Origin: Lepturacanthus savala
Lineage: Eukaryota > Chordata > Actinopteri > Scombriformes > Trichiuridae
Assembly: GCA_030544235.1 (NCBI GenBank)
Contig: CM060468.1
Coordinates: forward strand, 4,656,758 to 4,720,757
Length of the DNA stretch: 64,000 nucleotides
Direction of reading: 5' to 3'
The translations under genes were made by a program, and so were the position numbers. The notes under the pieces are model-generated. The model saw nothing but the letters and a program-made list of their open reading frames with translations, was not told the DNA's origin and did no database searches. Below, piece by piece: positions 26,414 to 40,124 of this stretch. Numbering within the stretch: the stretch's first letter is position 1; every line of letters starts with the position of its first letter.

Positions 26414-29400
26414 ATAAAATGCAGCATAGGCTTAGAACTGCTCATCGAGGCTGCAAAGGCCCAGGGTGAGATTAGTGCAGTAACAACTGCAACTTCCAAG
26501 TCTACTTACAAAACCCAGGGTGGGACTAGACCGGCAGGGGCTGGGGGTGGGGGGGGGGATTGATTCTAGGAAAATATTCATTCATCACGTAAAGGCAATA
26601 GTCAGTGATGTCTGTGTCTTTCCTGACAACAAAGCCCAATTGTTTGCAGGCTAGACTGTGAGGGAAGATCAGGGGTAGATCAGGCTTCTGAGTCATTTAG
26701 ACAACCCTCACTGGACTACATAGACAGTCATGCATTGGCTGAAACCATGTGATGTGTGTGAAATACGGGGGAATTTACACTGTCTCGAGCAATACTGGTG
26801 GTGTGACTAAATAATCCAAACGCTTACACCTGGTCTTGGCTCTCCATGAATGTATAGGATTTAAGGTTTTAGGCAATATGGAGAAGGTTTTTCTTGCAGA
26901 TTTGTGATTGAACACGTTTTCTTCACATTTGTGTGCAACGGTCTATAAAAAGCCCACAATGAGTCTGCTGCTTTGTTTCATAATTGGAAGGAACTTAAAG
27001 GCCTTGTGAAATAAGAAGCACATTTACATTTTCTCAGTTTTTAAGTCCACCTGAAATGAATGAATCATTGAATTAGATTAACCAAAAAAAGTTTTATTTT
27101 TATATCATATTTTAAAATAACATGGGCGAACTTGCCCAGAGCAAATTCATTTCATTACCTTCAATCCATTACCTTCATCTGTCAATCAAGGAGAGTGGTC
27201 CTCAATGAATGAATGTGAGCTGACGTTAGTGTTGTAGGTGTCTGATCTGTGCTGTTTTAAATGGGGGAGACAAAAAAACACTGTGCAAATGCGTCCACTT
27301 TTCAATGGCCCATTTGAGCTTTTCTCAAGGTTTTGTCTCCTCTGTGTAAACGGTTTATACCCGACGACAGACGTCCCCATATTACAGAGTGCCCTAAAGG
27401 GACAGAAAATATTAAACATTTCCGATGCTCACGCGTGCTAAACGAAGCTCTCTGTTGCATGGTAGGAAAACAAAGTGCTTTGTAAGTTCACCCTCCCGGC
27501 CATCACTAAGAATGGTAGAAAAAGAGGACTTGCTGTTTTCCTAAGAGGGTGAAATATATGAGAAGGTGTCAATAACAAACTGAAAGATAAGGGTGAATAT
27601 AAATCTTAATTTTAGATGTGTGCATTGTAGAATACAGCATGAAGTTGCTAGCTTTCTTACGGACTATTTCAAACTAGCTCTTGTACTATCATTTTTGGCA
27701 GAAGAAAACTCTCTGGTGTGCACGTTAAAGTTTCAGGACCACACCTAAAAATGTTTTATTTTTTCCTGTCTTTAGGAGCTCTGTACAATATGGGTGTTTG
27801 ATAATCAAATCAAAGATCAGATTGTATCAGATTAATATACGATTGTAGTGTTTTCCTTAAAAAATGTTTGATTGGTGAGAGATATTAGTGATGCTTGTTT
27901 AATATATCAATGGGCAAATGTGGCTGAGGTCTAATTCATTCATCTCTCCCCTGACAACAGATTTTGGAGGTTGAACGCGAGGTCCAATGCAAAGGATTTG
28001 ATTGGAATCAAACTTTCAACTCAAATATTCCGTTTAACTGGAGAATATGTCACAGTACAGAGCATAAAGGCACTAAAATGTCTGTCGCACTGAGCCTTTA
28101 AACATGCTCTGTGAGCTATTTCTAGCCTGATTCCCTCTATCGCTTTTCAGTGGTCTCTCAAGTCTTCTGTCGTCTTCAAATTCTCTCACGCACTCGGACA
28201 GCAAAACAAGTAAGCCGTATCCAACTCTGATGTAATGGGAATATCTGTTTCACCACTGTCCTGAGGACACTATAGAGATCTGTGTGCGAGTCTGTCAGTC
28301 CTCCCTTCTATTAAATGTCATCCCAACAAGTAGCCGTCTCAATCACAACCACCCCTCAGATTGTATAAAGGCCCTCGGTCCTCCCGCCCTCTCGCTTTCT
28401 CGCTCGCATGTTGCACAAAGACCCAAAGCAGGCTGGGGGTGTTCCCGACAGCGAGGCATGAACGCCATGTCCATGGCTGCGAGCCATGTGTGTGTTTGTG
28501 TGCTGGCGGACAGGAGCCAGTAGAGGAGGAATCCTGGCGGGTGTCCCAGTGTGCCTCTGTGCTCAGCGTCTGGCCTTGTGTCACTCACCTGCATGCACAT
28601 TATGTAGATTGGCCTATATTTGTGCTCTGTGAAAATGTGGTACAGTAAAATCTCATTTGTTTCTTTGATTTATGGAATTTTATCACTGTTTTGGTTTCAC
28701 TGCAGGATCTAACCGCTAAAAATAAGCTCTTGAAACCCCAATATTCCGTGGGTAAATCCTTTAAGGACAGTGTATCCTATCAGAGTTCAAGCCAAAATTA
28801 ACTTTAATGATCACTCGTTGATGAGCGTTGGATGAGCATGAGGCAGTGGTTTGGATGTTTTTGGGGATATGTGGTTGGTTGTTTGTGCATCCGCTACTGG
28901 TCACCAATGGAAAGTGTGATGCCTTGTCTTAAGGATGCTTGATATTATCAATTATGGCAAGTTCGCTAGGACCAAACACAGAAAACTTGCAATTTTAAAA
29001 GGGGACTTTCCAACACATATAAATCAAAATATTATATATTGATAACAAATAGACTTTGCTGTATGTGACTATATGCTATATATTTGGTGCGAAATGGGTC
29101 AGAGCTGAAAGAAGCAGGCTGCTGGTTAAGAACGTTGTAGTGACACTTATTTTCCATTTAGGGTGGCAGACCAGGGGGATTCTAAAGTGTCTGTAAATAA
29201 TTGTGTTATTTGGATTTGCCCAGAAATAGGACTCTTAAAATGAGAAGTGTCTTTTTGCCAGGAATGCATGGATTTGTTTGCTTATGGGGGGAAAAGGCCT
29301 CGTCTGTAAATATTTAGGTCTCTGGTGTTCCTGCCAGCGCACAAACTGTGAAATAAGCCTACCCACTCATTCTGTTGTGCTGTGGTGTTGCTGAAACCTG

Positions 29401-30729
29401 ACTGAGTGTGTGAGAAGGCTGACTGCATTGTTGCTACAGGTAAAACTATCTGCTTTTGGACCATACAAAACTATTTTTTTATATAAATAGACCACAGAAA
29501 TTTAAATATAAAACTGGGACGGTCGCATAACAACTTGATGCACAAAATGTTCCTAGAAGTTGATTTGACTTGTCATTTTTTTTTTAATCTCCCAGATACA
29601 GCGATAGAACTGGGTGCTTTTAACATGAACCATATTGCTAAAGACAGAATCTTATTTGTTCAAAAGGAAAGGTGCTTCTCGCCCCATAGTTTGATAAGTT
29701 TACTCTTATCCTACTGGCATATTCTTCATTACTAGCACTACTTCTTAACAGCCTTTAAACTTTGAAATTGATCATAGTGTAATAACGATGAAATCCTATT
29801 TATTATTTTAAATTCATTTGAGTCTCAACTTAATAGATACTATTATATACTTGTAGTGCTGAGCTGTTTGACCAAAATGTATGTTCATAATAATAATGGA
29901 TATCATGGAATATCACGTACTTGTTTTGTCTCCTCTAGCAACAACTGTAGCTCCACAACATTTGCAGTAAATGTCTCTTGGTCAATTCTTTAGAAACCAT
30001 AATACTTAGAGAAACTTGAGGAGGAGGATGATTCAGATGTTGTTTCTTTCTTCCTCAAAATTAGCATGCACCACTGCCACCAGTAGTGTTCCAGTGGTGC
30101 TGCAGAATAACAAATCCCTTCTACAGTGTTTTTCGCAACATTCCACCAGTAGAGCAGTATTTGAGAAATTCATACAAACACTAAATTAATACCAATTAAC
30201 AGTATGAACTCGTATACCGACTTTTAAGTGATCCTCATCTCTAACTAAAGGTGAAAAGCACTTCTTAAAACTTTTGGTAGTGGCCCTTGGGTGCCCAATA
30301 TGTGACAATCTTGGCAACATGCTACTAAAAGAGGCTAAACTTATATTTGTCTTCTCTTGACTTAGTGCAGATGACATATTAGTTGAAGCTTCAATCTGAA
30401 TCTTCAAAGAGTTTGTGTTCTGACAGAAATTCACATGAGAGCTCACCGTATATCAGGCATAAGGCATATCTGGGGGTAATATGGTGAAGAATAGAATCAT
30501 TAATATGTATGTATGGAGATGACGCTGCTCCCCTGTTCCCACATGTAGATTCCCTGCATCCTCTTAAAGGAACTCCAGTGAGGATTGGCTTTTTGTTAAC
30601 GTTTCATGCCCTTTCACTTTTCTTTTAGTCTTTTCATCTTTTTTTCCTCCTCCTTCTCCCTCTTGCTCAGACTCTTTATTCTCCATCTCCTACTGTGAAA
30701 GTAAAGGGATGTAGACTGGTGACAAATGA

Positions 30730-31600
30730 AAAAACTAACGGTCTCTGAGGGGTTGGGCCATCACCTTCCACCAGAACAGCTGCAATGCACCTCAGCAGTG
30801 ATTCTACAAGCCTCTGGAACTCTACTCAAGGGATGGACACCTTTCTTGCAGAGATATTCCATCATTAAGTGAATGTTAGAGAGTGCGGAATCACCCATAG
30901 TTGTTCCGTTGGTTTCAGATCTGGTGATTTAGGCCTTTAGAATAAAATTCACATAATTTCCATACTCTTCAAACCATTCCGTGACCCCTTGTTCCCCATG
31001 GATGGGGGCATTGTAATTCTGGAAGACACCTCTTCCATCAGGATAGAAAGGTTTCATCATAGGATAAAGATGATCACTCAGAATAACTTTGCATTGATTT
31101 GCAGAGACCTTTCCCTCTAAGGGGACACATACCCCCCATGCCAGCAAAATGCCCCCCACAGTGCAACAAAGCCACCACATCCCTGTACTTAGAGGTCAGG
31201 CATTAGGGCCTGTACAATCAAGAATATGGTGAAGGATGACTCATCTGAGCATATCACTTTTTCCACATCTTTGTAGCCCAGCAGTTTTTGCACCAATCAT
31301 CTAACAGATCTTTTTCTTTTGCCATTTTTATAGATTTGATTCAGCTTAGCTCGGCCTGCTCAGGATTTTCCTACATGCCACTGAGCATGATTAAATGAAA
31401 ATTGCTTAATTGTACCATGTAGGGCACCAGTGTTGAAGCATCTGCGTTCAATATTTGCATTAAAAGTCGCGCCTCAGCTAGCCAGTGTTTACTGGTCATG
31501 ATGCTGTGGCTGATCATTCTTATCACTAAAGTGCAGCACTTGGGTTCGACTCTAGTTTCTTGTTCTTCCAATTGGCCTAAACCTGCAAAAACTGTTGTCA
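30730..31600 (-). pseudogene. Tc1-like transposase remnant in spsb4 intron
   Basis: The minus-strand ORF at 31180-30929 reads with the Tc1 transposase core order. A GGILLAWG block is followed by a P-LEGKVSANQ block, then LSDHLYPMMKPFYPDG, then FQNYNAPIHGEQGVTEWFEE. In active Tc1 relatives the last block carries the second catalytic Asp (QDDNAP); here it reads QNYNAP, so catalysis should be lost. Downstream, similarity continues in broken frames (HLW-region DNA at about 30730-30928). Upstream DNA to about 31600 matches the N-terminal half only as nucleotide remnants. It is antisense to spsb4. The terminal inverted repeats are not resolved. Confidence 0.75.
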
Positions 31601-32734
31601 ATTGCAAACTTATTTGTTACACAACCAGCAATTTGGAGCAATATTATCTAATTCTTCTTCTTATCTCTATTATTCATTTGTATCAAGTGTTGCTGCTGGA
31701 GAAGGCTTGAATGAAGTTCCTGTTCTAGTTTCTGTCTAATGCATCATAAAGATCAGGACAGACACGACCAGAACAAGCTTCCCCTCCTTTTTCTTTATCA
31801 GAGCTATGAGTCCCAGGAGTGAAAGTGACGACACTAGTGCCTTTCTGAGAAGTTTCAAGTGGCCACATAAAAAAAGCAGCTTTCTTAAAGAAAAAATGTA
31901 AAAAAAGATGCTAGATACCTTTACTATACATGGCTGCAGGTGACCATATATGCTTTCTGCATTGGGAACAGTTGAAAAAAGACCCTAACACTCAAAAGCT
32001 GGATGGACACAGACCCACACGTTTATTTTTGATCTTGAAATAATCAGTTTTGATTCCCTGTTTGATATAGTAATTATGCAGGGACCTGCCATGTAAAAAA
32101 TAGACTGACTTTGACACTTCCTGTGTCCATCTTTACAGATTAAAAGCTTTTTTTTTTATACATGTTCCCAAGGTACAGCTTTCAATTGGTGTATTTCTTC
32201 CTGCGACTAACCAACCAATGAAAAGCTGGTTGATTAAGACTCTTCTCACCAAAATGTGGTTGAATATTAAGAGGCAGCCAGCTGTACATTCTAGCATCAC
32301 AGTGGTGCTATTTACAATCCTGTTTGCTTAGCCTCTATTTCCTGAGCAGAGTGAGACAGCACCACGCTCCCGGAGACCAAATTGACGGCAGACCGCGCTG
32401 CTGTCTGGATCTCGCTGGCCTGACGGCGTGCGGTAATAGGAAGTCAGGCGTTGTCAGCGGAAGGAACTCGGATTGACTGCTGACCAGTTCAGGGAGCAAT
32501 TGTTTTCCGCTCCGAGTGGACAATTCAATTCTGAAACACCTGTGTTCCTAATTGGATATAGAGTGACAGTTTGCTCCACCTCACTGTTCTGCTCCAGTTC
32601 TCCGTTTCGTCTCATTGGTCTAATTCTGTCCATTCCTAAATATATTCATTCCTCCCCTCCCTGTTTTCCCCTTTAACCTGTCGGTGAACAACTTTGCGGA
32701 GCTGGAGCCATGTCCCCACCTCAAGGCTGTAGAC

Positions 32735-32754
32735 ACACATACACACACACACAC
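32735..32754 (+). repeat. short (AC)n microsatellite
   Basis: AC run with one AT interruption. Confidence 0.85.
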
Positions 32755-34409
32755 CTACTACATGTTAAAAACTGGGTCATGCAGCCCCGACAGTTTTATG
32801 CTAATGTTTCGGATAAACACAGCAGGGACTCAGCACCCTTGCTTGTATGTCTCTTATTCTTCCATTTCGCTCACAGTGAAGAGAATTTATGGATACAGAG
32901 GAGTTTAACAAAAAAAAACAGTAAACTGGAACATTTCTGCCAAAAAAGATGGGATTGTCATACCCCCTCATTTCTAAGTAGGACATAACCGGGTTGTGTC
33001 GTCTCACAGTGAACTGATGTATACGTGGTGCACACGTATACATGGATTTATTTCCATCACCCTGGGCTGCAGGGGTGTGTGGATGCATGTGAGGAGGAGG
33101 AGGAGGAAGAGGAGACGGCGGCGGATATTTGCTGTCTCACCTCAGTGAGGGCAGACTAACTGACGCGCCATTGTCCCAAAACTGACCTCCCTTTCCTCTA
33201 CTTTGTTCTCGATTAAGTGTTAGGGAGGTGTGTGCTCCTTGCAGCGCGCGGGACTCTGTAGTCCAACGGCGCATCAGGCACTCAGTCATCCTTAACACTT
33301 CCCTGCAGTCTCCCTTTAGTGTGCCGTCAATCTGTCAAAAAAACGGTCTCTGGCTGTGAAAGGACCCGAGTCTTGCAGAAATTCCAGAGATGGACACTTG
33401 GACTCCACATGACTGATCAGAGAGTTAAAAGCTCTGCAGTTCACCTCACTGAAATGCCTCCAGGCTAATTAGCATGGATTAATAACTAAACTTTCCTGTT
33501 CTTCAAAATTGTGTTCAAGGGTCATTGAGGTTTTTCATGTGTGAAGGTAATGCAGGCTGCTTTAAATAGGCCCAGACTTTTGGTTTCAACATTAGTAATT
33601 ATATGGGCTTTCAGTTAAGATATTACTGAATTATATACTCTGAAGTCCACATTCTTTTTTTTTAGTTGCAGTTTTTCCACTCTTTTACAGTAGTATTCGG
33701 GTCAGTGACCAGTCATAATTGGTAAGATGAGGAAGTCCAAAACCTTTTAAAATAAAGTTTTAAGAAGCTTTCATTAGGTCAAAATGTACATTGTGCCATT
33801 TAAAAGTCAATTTGTATCCTTTTTTTTTTTTTTAACAAAAAAATCCCAATTTTGTGCAAATAGTTTTGACATAAAATGCCAAGTGGTGTAACGGAAAAAG
33901 AATGACTTTTAAATTTTTAATTCACATAGACCATAAAAGTAGTTGGTAGCGTATGTTTTTAATTAAAAAAAAACCTCTTAGGGTTGCACCACATGACAGT
34001 TTTGACACTGACCCATTCATAAATGACAAATATCATTGAGCTCATTCAGGAAAATGGGTGTTATTGTAACTATGACGAAATCTGTAATTCATGAGTTTGG
34101 ATGGTTTACATTAAGTTTTAATGAAATGCTTCTAATGAGCAGAAGCGTTAACTGCAGCTCGGATCATTTAGAGCTGTTAACTGCCTGTTGACAGACAGCG
34201 AGCTTCCTGTCTTCACCGCTGTCTGACAGGACCACTTGTCGCCCCGGGCAACCCTTACCATGGAGACCAGCTTTTGGGAGCAGGTTATTGGCTGGTTTTT
34301 AGCAGGTTTCTAGCATCTTGGCCTGTCTCACTGGAGAGGAATACTACAGGTGTCCATCAGGCACTCATGGGTCACTCAAAGTGTTCCTAATGATGCAGGC
34401 AGACGCTGT

Positions 34410-34555
34410 GATGTCAGGGCGGTTTCACACCTTCTGTTTTGTTTAGCCCCATGGAGCGGTTTGTTTGGGCATGTGTGAAAGAAGCAGCCGCACTCAGGTC
34501 CAGATCAAAACATCTGGACTGAGACCACCTCCTCAAAAAGGTCTCGGGATCCTTG
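34410..34555. repeat. possible MITE fragment
   Basis: The order GGCGGTTTCACACC, then GGTTTGTTTGGGCATGTGTGAAAG, resembles the ends of a common teleost DNA repeat that begins with ...GGTTTCACACC. A weakly similar piece may lie at about 50695-50900 (GGCACTTTCAC ... GGTGTGAAATCACC). This is recall-based and tentative. Confidence 0.25.
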
Positions 34556-37095
34556 GGAACATTCCCAGCTTCAGAAAGCACTATCTGCTCTTTGCCTGGA
34601 TCTATAATACCTGCTCTTCTCTCTTTACTTCCGGGAGCTTCCTCTATTTTTCTTTTCTAATTTTCCTGCATGACTAAATCAGTTCACGAACAATGGTTGC
34701 TGATGGTTGTTATGTTTGAAATATTACTTTGCAAAAACAAATTGCACCAACAAAAAACAAATTTTGCAACTTATCCACTGATTTCTATCAATCTGATAGA
34801 AGCTGAAAAACAGAATATAGATTTGAAAATCCCCTTAGATGTACAACACCAGGGACGCAATTAAATATTATATGGATGCTGCTTGTAATAAATGGACATA
34901 TCATTTGTTGGGAGTTTTGAATAGGTTTTCTTTTAATCGATTGATTATTGGTCATAGCTTATTGTGACACTTTAAGAGTAAAAATCTATTAGCAGCATGA
35001 GATGTTGTGCACCCTTTAGCCCAATAAATCTGATTCATAATATTTTTTATTAGAGGAATGTATAGTTGACTTGTGTTTTCAGGAATATCTTTGATCTAGT
35101 GGTATTTTGTGCAGCAGTATATATGTCTTACCCATTAGAGCTGTCCATAGTTTTATTTGTTGCAATAAAAAACTCCCCTCCAGAAACATCCATGTGTGCC
35201 TATACTCCCAGTACATTGACATCCCACAGCGGTGGTGCCGGTTACTATGGAAACTATCTGTATGCGGGGGCTGTGCTGTGGTGAGGATACACTGATTGAT
35301 AGGTGCTGTTTGGCCCGACAGAAAGTGCATCCATCTCCTGGGGGTGGGCGGCAGGCTCCACGTGCACCAAGGGTGCAATCTCAGGGTGCTTTTATTTATG
35401 AGAGCAGAGCTCAGACAGTCACAAGGTCTAAAACGAGTGGAGAAGTGAATGCAAGACCGGTCGTGTGAGTCTTAGCTCCTAATCTTATAAGCTGCTGTGC
35501 TAAAGCATTAACTTGTCTCTAATAATATCTTATAATATGTTATAAGGCTAATAGGATGTGGGAAGGAGGGGGATGCGGCTGTCCTGCCAAGTTTTCCTGC
35601 AGCTGAAGTGCAGATTTATCAGCTGTTGAGTCCTGTAGCACAGGTCGCTGCACCTCGTCTGGCCCGTCAGAGGTCGGCCGACCAATCCGCACTCGGCCAC
35701 ATGTCCCCAAGGTGCTCTTACAAAGAGTTTCATTATGCACAGGCCAGTTAAATGAATTCAAATAGCTGCAAAGCTCCATTCTTTACAGCCCCGTCAGTCG
35801 CTGTTCACTGGTGGATTTCATTATTTCCCCGTCAGTGCCGTTTCAAAGGTCACTTACCAGTCCTCAGTGAAGGAATTCACAGAGATGTACCAATACCCCA
35901 GTGACCCAGACATCCAAAACCCAGACAGTTTTTGGCTAAAACGTGTTTGTTTTCGATCATGTAAGTTTGTTATACTCTGCTGCGAGTACAAGTTAATTTA
36001 TTTAGACCTTGTTTAAGCTATTTCTTGTATATTATGGACCGAGGCAGAAAAAGAGAGATGAGACCCCGAAGTTGAGAAACGCTGCAAAAGGGATCTTGAT
36101 GAGTTGATGTGACTGTTTTCCTTTATCCATCCAGTGGTCGCGTAGCCACAAGGGCAGCAGTTCATACCAGAGGAATGTTCTGCTCCGGCCCATGAACACA
36201 CATCACAATGGACGTCATGTACTCTCTTCATATTTATTTGGTAGGGGGCCTTGGTTTGTGGGGATGTGGTGCACTTCGAATAGACTGTGGAGAGGAGGCT
36301 TATTTAGATTATGTGCATATCTGTCTTATAGACGTCAGAGACTCAGACATGAGATAATAAAATAATACATTTAATTTGTGCTTTTTTTATTCATAGTTAA
36401 ACTCAAAGTGCTGCTTGTTTGATGACATGACATTCACAGCATCAAGTTAAAAGCATTCCTGAATATAAATGTTTTAAGGCCTCTATTTTATTTAAGTTTT
36501 TATTAACAAACTCGGGTCTCGGGTCTTTTTGACCAGATTTTTTTTTCACTGGATGTTTTCTCCTTCCACACGCTGATCCAATCAACAGATATCTGACTAC
36601 AGACTACTGACTGTGATATTATGCCAGGCCAGTAGTGGCTAATAAACAACATTTTAAATACCTGCCTGAAAGAACATTTTGAACATGCACAATGATTCAA
36701 AAACATAGGCAGATTTACATGAGTTCACTCAGAAGAGTAAGAAGCTACGAGTCTAATTCGGCTGTAAAGCTGCAATTGATACCAACAGTGTAAAAAGAAC
36801 AGATGTAACCTGAGATATCTCATCATTGTTTTGAACAGAATTGGCAAGTGCGACCGATGGTTTGTCTGTGAACCTGCGCGAACCACGCTTTGACGTCATC
36901 AATCTGAAAAAGATCTGGATCGGGGTCACTACAGTCTACTTGATCTGATATTTTTGAAACTCTCCACTTGTTTATCTGGTTTGACAAATCTCCGAATAAG
37001 TGCTGTGTTGGTGTGATTCAGCTGAATTGGACAGAAAAGTGTGCTCCACAAGCGTAGCAGAGCTGACGGTTGGATTCCCCCCCGTGGTGCAGAGC

Positions 37096-37350
37096 TTAGT
37101 AGTGGAGGCCCAGAGGAACAAGCTGATGGTAGATCTGAGGGTCCGGGTGGAGGTTTTGTGGTATGATCAGTCCCTGTAGGTCAGGAGCAGCATGTCCACT
37201 GATGGATTTGTATGTGATTAGCAGAACTTTGTAGTCGGCCCTGAAGGAGACATGGAGGCAGAGTAATGAAAACAGAACCGATGTTAGATGTTTGTGGTTT
37301 CGCACTCATCAGGATCCTGGCAGCTCTGTTCTGAATTCATGCAGATTCTA
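37096..37350 (-). repeat. possible LINE 3' fragment
   Basis: The minus strand reads KVLLITYKSISGHAAPDLQG. This resembles the K-V-L-L-x-x-Y-K-A-L-x-G-x-A-P block found near the C-terminus of vertebrate CR1/L2/Rex1-type reverse transcriptases. The adjacent DNA, GCAGCTCTGTTCTGAATTC, is also repeat-like. There is no catalytic region and it is short, so confidence is limited. Confidence 0.35.
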
Positions 37351-38449
37351 AGCAGCTCATCCAGCTGCAGTAGCAAATGTTTTTACTGTGTAGAAACATG
37401 GACCACATCAACATAAAAAACATAGCATATTAACATGTGATTAGAAAATAAGAATAAACAGCACACATTAACTCTTTCAGGCTCGCCTGGGTTACTTCTA
37501 TTGTAAATCCTGTAAAACCTCAACCCTGGAACACACAGACATGCTATACACAACTCTCTTTTCAGGACAACATGGACTGTATGAATATTTATGCTGAAGT
37601 GATGCCATTTGAAAGTAAATGTAGTAAGTGGACCATGAAAACAAAACCACAAACAGAAATTTAATTTTTCAGATTTCTATTCAAATGCCACACAAAACAA
37701 TAATGAACATGCTTTTTATGAACTAAAACTATTCTCCACAGTTTTTGGAGTAACACAGAAACAAATTACATTGGAACTGATTCAGATTAAGTTATTTACA
37801 TATATACCAAAGTCCTGTTTTTTTTTTTAAACACCTCTGTGGCTCACTGGTCAAACACTAAATACACTTTCTTACACTACAAAAACCATTAAGGGGCGCT
37901 CTCTAAAATTCTTGCTGTGTAATCGGGGGGTAGACAGAAGAAGAGTTACTTCCGGCTGAATCACCTCTGATTGGTCAAAAGATTGTTGCAAAGCATTATG
38001 GGAAAATATATTGTCATTTGCATTGATGCTAGCTGCAATATATGAGCGATAACTGGTGTAATACGGACAATAAAATGCTCAATATCAGACCTATTTCTAT
38101 GAATTTATTTCCCCTGAAAGAGACAAGAGAGAAGGGTGAATAAAAAAACGACATGGGCATCAGAACGGTGTAACTGTTAGCTCTCAGGCTAAAAAAAAAG
38201 CAAGACACTATGATTTATTGATGAAAAGTTATTCAAAGTTCAAATGAACTGTGCAGAATTTCATCGTCCACGACTCATCACTTTGAAACTGTTTCAGGGT
38301 CAGAAACATCGGTTCTATCGATAAACTCATTTCAACAAGTCTGGCTCCACAGATATATTTAAAAGTCAGCTGTCACAGTTTATAGATATTCCAGCAAACT
38401 TTTTTTCTTTTTAAACCTGTCCCCATCATGTTTGAATATAAATGTCATC

Positions 38450-38830
38450 ACCCCTGCTCATGTCCTTCACACCGTGCGCGAGTGGACCCTGAACAGCAGG
38501 ACTCGGCCAGACCAGATGGTCGGTCCAGGTGGAGCGGTTTGACATGCGTGAGGGGCCAGCAGTTAAAAGTCTGACATACACAGACATCACTCACCTCCAC
38601 AACCGGCGGGAGGGACGTTGACACATGGACACCAGCGATGACTGGTCTGTGTGTAAATCCTCCAACGTCCTCGCTGCCGCTTCCCCCCTTCGCTTGATGT
38701 GCGGCGTCGTAATCTGAGCGGCAGTGAATTAAGTCGACCGCTGACATATGGGACGCGTGACTCATCACCAACACCTTCTTTTTTTTTTTATGTCGCCGAA
38801 TGTTAAATATGCAAATAAAACGAGCGCGTG
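38450..38830. promoter_or_regulatory. candidate intronic conserved noncoding block
   Basis: Repeat-free sequence with several CpGs, standing out from the AT-rich intron about 1.2 kb before the second coding exon. It includes ATGCAAAT (38807-38814), an octamer-factor consensus. The minus-strand ORF of 108 codons here has no recognisable domain. Regulatory function is inference only. Confidence 0.2.
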
Positions 38831-39996
38831 TTCATCAGCATTCATCCTGACAGGCCTGGAGAAGCATCACAGGACAGTCAGTCATCACGGATGAGTTACA
38901 CTTCAATCGCTGCAAGGCTGCAAATATTAATGGAAGCAGCCGCTTTGTGATCTTTATTGATTAAAGGAAAACATGGAGTTCAGTGTGTCTGCTAGTGGAT
39001 GATGCAGGTACACAGGACTCTATCCACTGGGGCTTTTTACCCACAATTTATTGGATGTTTTTACTTTACTTTTACTTTTTTGTGGATTTTTTTTTTAGCA
39101 CACGCACCACGATTGAATAACATGACACCACAACCTCGTAAAAACTACACAAAAGCTATTGAAAATAAATGATAGTGAGACAAAATTTAATTAATAGGAT
39201 CCTCTCAGGTATTAAAATAACTGGTGCCGATACATTTAATACAACAATTACAATATTTTTTTCACAAATGGCCTTGAAGAGATTTTTTTTTTCAATTTGC
39301 TTTATTTTAAATTTATTTATATGATAGCTAAGTGGTGCTGTTTATTTTATTTTGAATTATTAAGCAACTGATTTCTTGTCACGTTCTCTAAATCTTTTTA
39401 GCTTGTTTAGAGAAAAACAAAAAAATGGTTGAATTTTATGAAGCCCATTTTTTATTTAAAACTACTTGCAATGGATCAAAGTGCTTCACATTTACAAATA
39501 AAATAAAACACTGAAGAGCAATAAATTAGTGAAATACGTACAAAAAATAATAAAATAAAAGGAGACAGTGTTGAGGAATAAATCAAAAATTGTTTGAAAT
39601 TAATTAATTTAAAAGAGATTTTTCAGCCAAATGTCACAGGCTGCAAGACACAATTGGAAACAGTTATTTTTCTCATTTAATGAGTTTATTTAGACAGTTA
39701 AATGTCAGAACATGGTTTAAAAATACAAATAATTAGTTGTAAGAGTGTAGTTATAAAGTGTTTTATTAGTGAAAATGAGAATCCTCCTTTCCCTCGGCTG
39801 CACGTTGTTTCCCTGCCAGCAGGGAGATCTACTCCGACGTTTCCTCTGTGAGGAACCAAGCATCGCCTCAGGTGTATAAATCAGCTTGAAGTGTAAACAA
39901 AGTAAATCGGATGTGAAGTCTGATGTTCTGGCAGCTTGTTATTCACTAGTTGGACCCTAACCGCCTCTTTCTCCTTCTCCTTTTCCTTCCTAACAG

Positions 39997-40124
39997 CGGA
40001 GCCCCTCCCCCTCATGGACCTGTGCAGGCGAGTTGCCCGTCTGGCTCTGGGTAGGGAGCGCATCCATCACATCGACGCACTCCCACTGCCGCAGACTCTC
40101 AAGAACTACCTCCAGTACCAGTGA
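39997..40124 (+). CDS. spsb4: spsb4, second coding exon: SOCS box
   Basis: Completes Pro237 and encodes residues 238-278, ending at TGA 40122-40124. The exon is a SOCS box. The Elongin B/C-binding BC box is PLMDLCRRVARLAL (241-254, with Leu242 and Cys246 in the expected places). The Cullin-5 box is LPLP (265-268). The C-terminus LKNYLQYQ is the SPSB4 ending; SPSB1 ends differently, which settles the paralogue. The acceptor is TTTTCCTTCCTAACAG. Separating SPRY and SOCS box into two exons is the usual SPSB architecture. The gene looks intact. Confidence 0.95.

Larger units (their letters stand above)
24737..39996 (+). other. spsb4: spsb4 intron (15,260 bp, phase 1)
   Basis: Bounded by GTAAGT at 24737 and a pyrimidine tract ending CTAACAG at 39996. 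Joining the exons gives GGT-free continuity GLD-P-EPLPLMDL, the expected family sequence. Contents are a TG microsatellite (26389-26413), a Tc1-like transposase remnant (about 30730-31600), a short CA run (32735-32754), a purine-rich GAG run (about 33089-33113), a possible MITE fragment (34410-34555) and a LINE-like fragment (37096-37350). A less AT-rich block with an ATGCAAAT octamer near its end lies at about 38450-38830. No other gene was seen within the intron. Confidence 0.85.

Noticed and set aside
39936..39996. Extension of the SOCS-box exon upstream in the open frame
   Set aside because: The sequence is a polypyrimidine tract ending in CTAACAG; splicing there joins GLD to PEPLPLMDL exactly as in the family.
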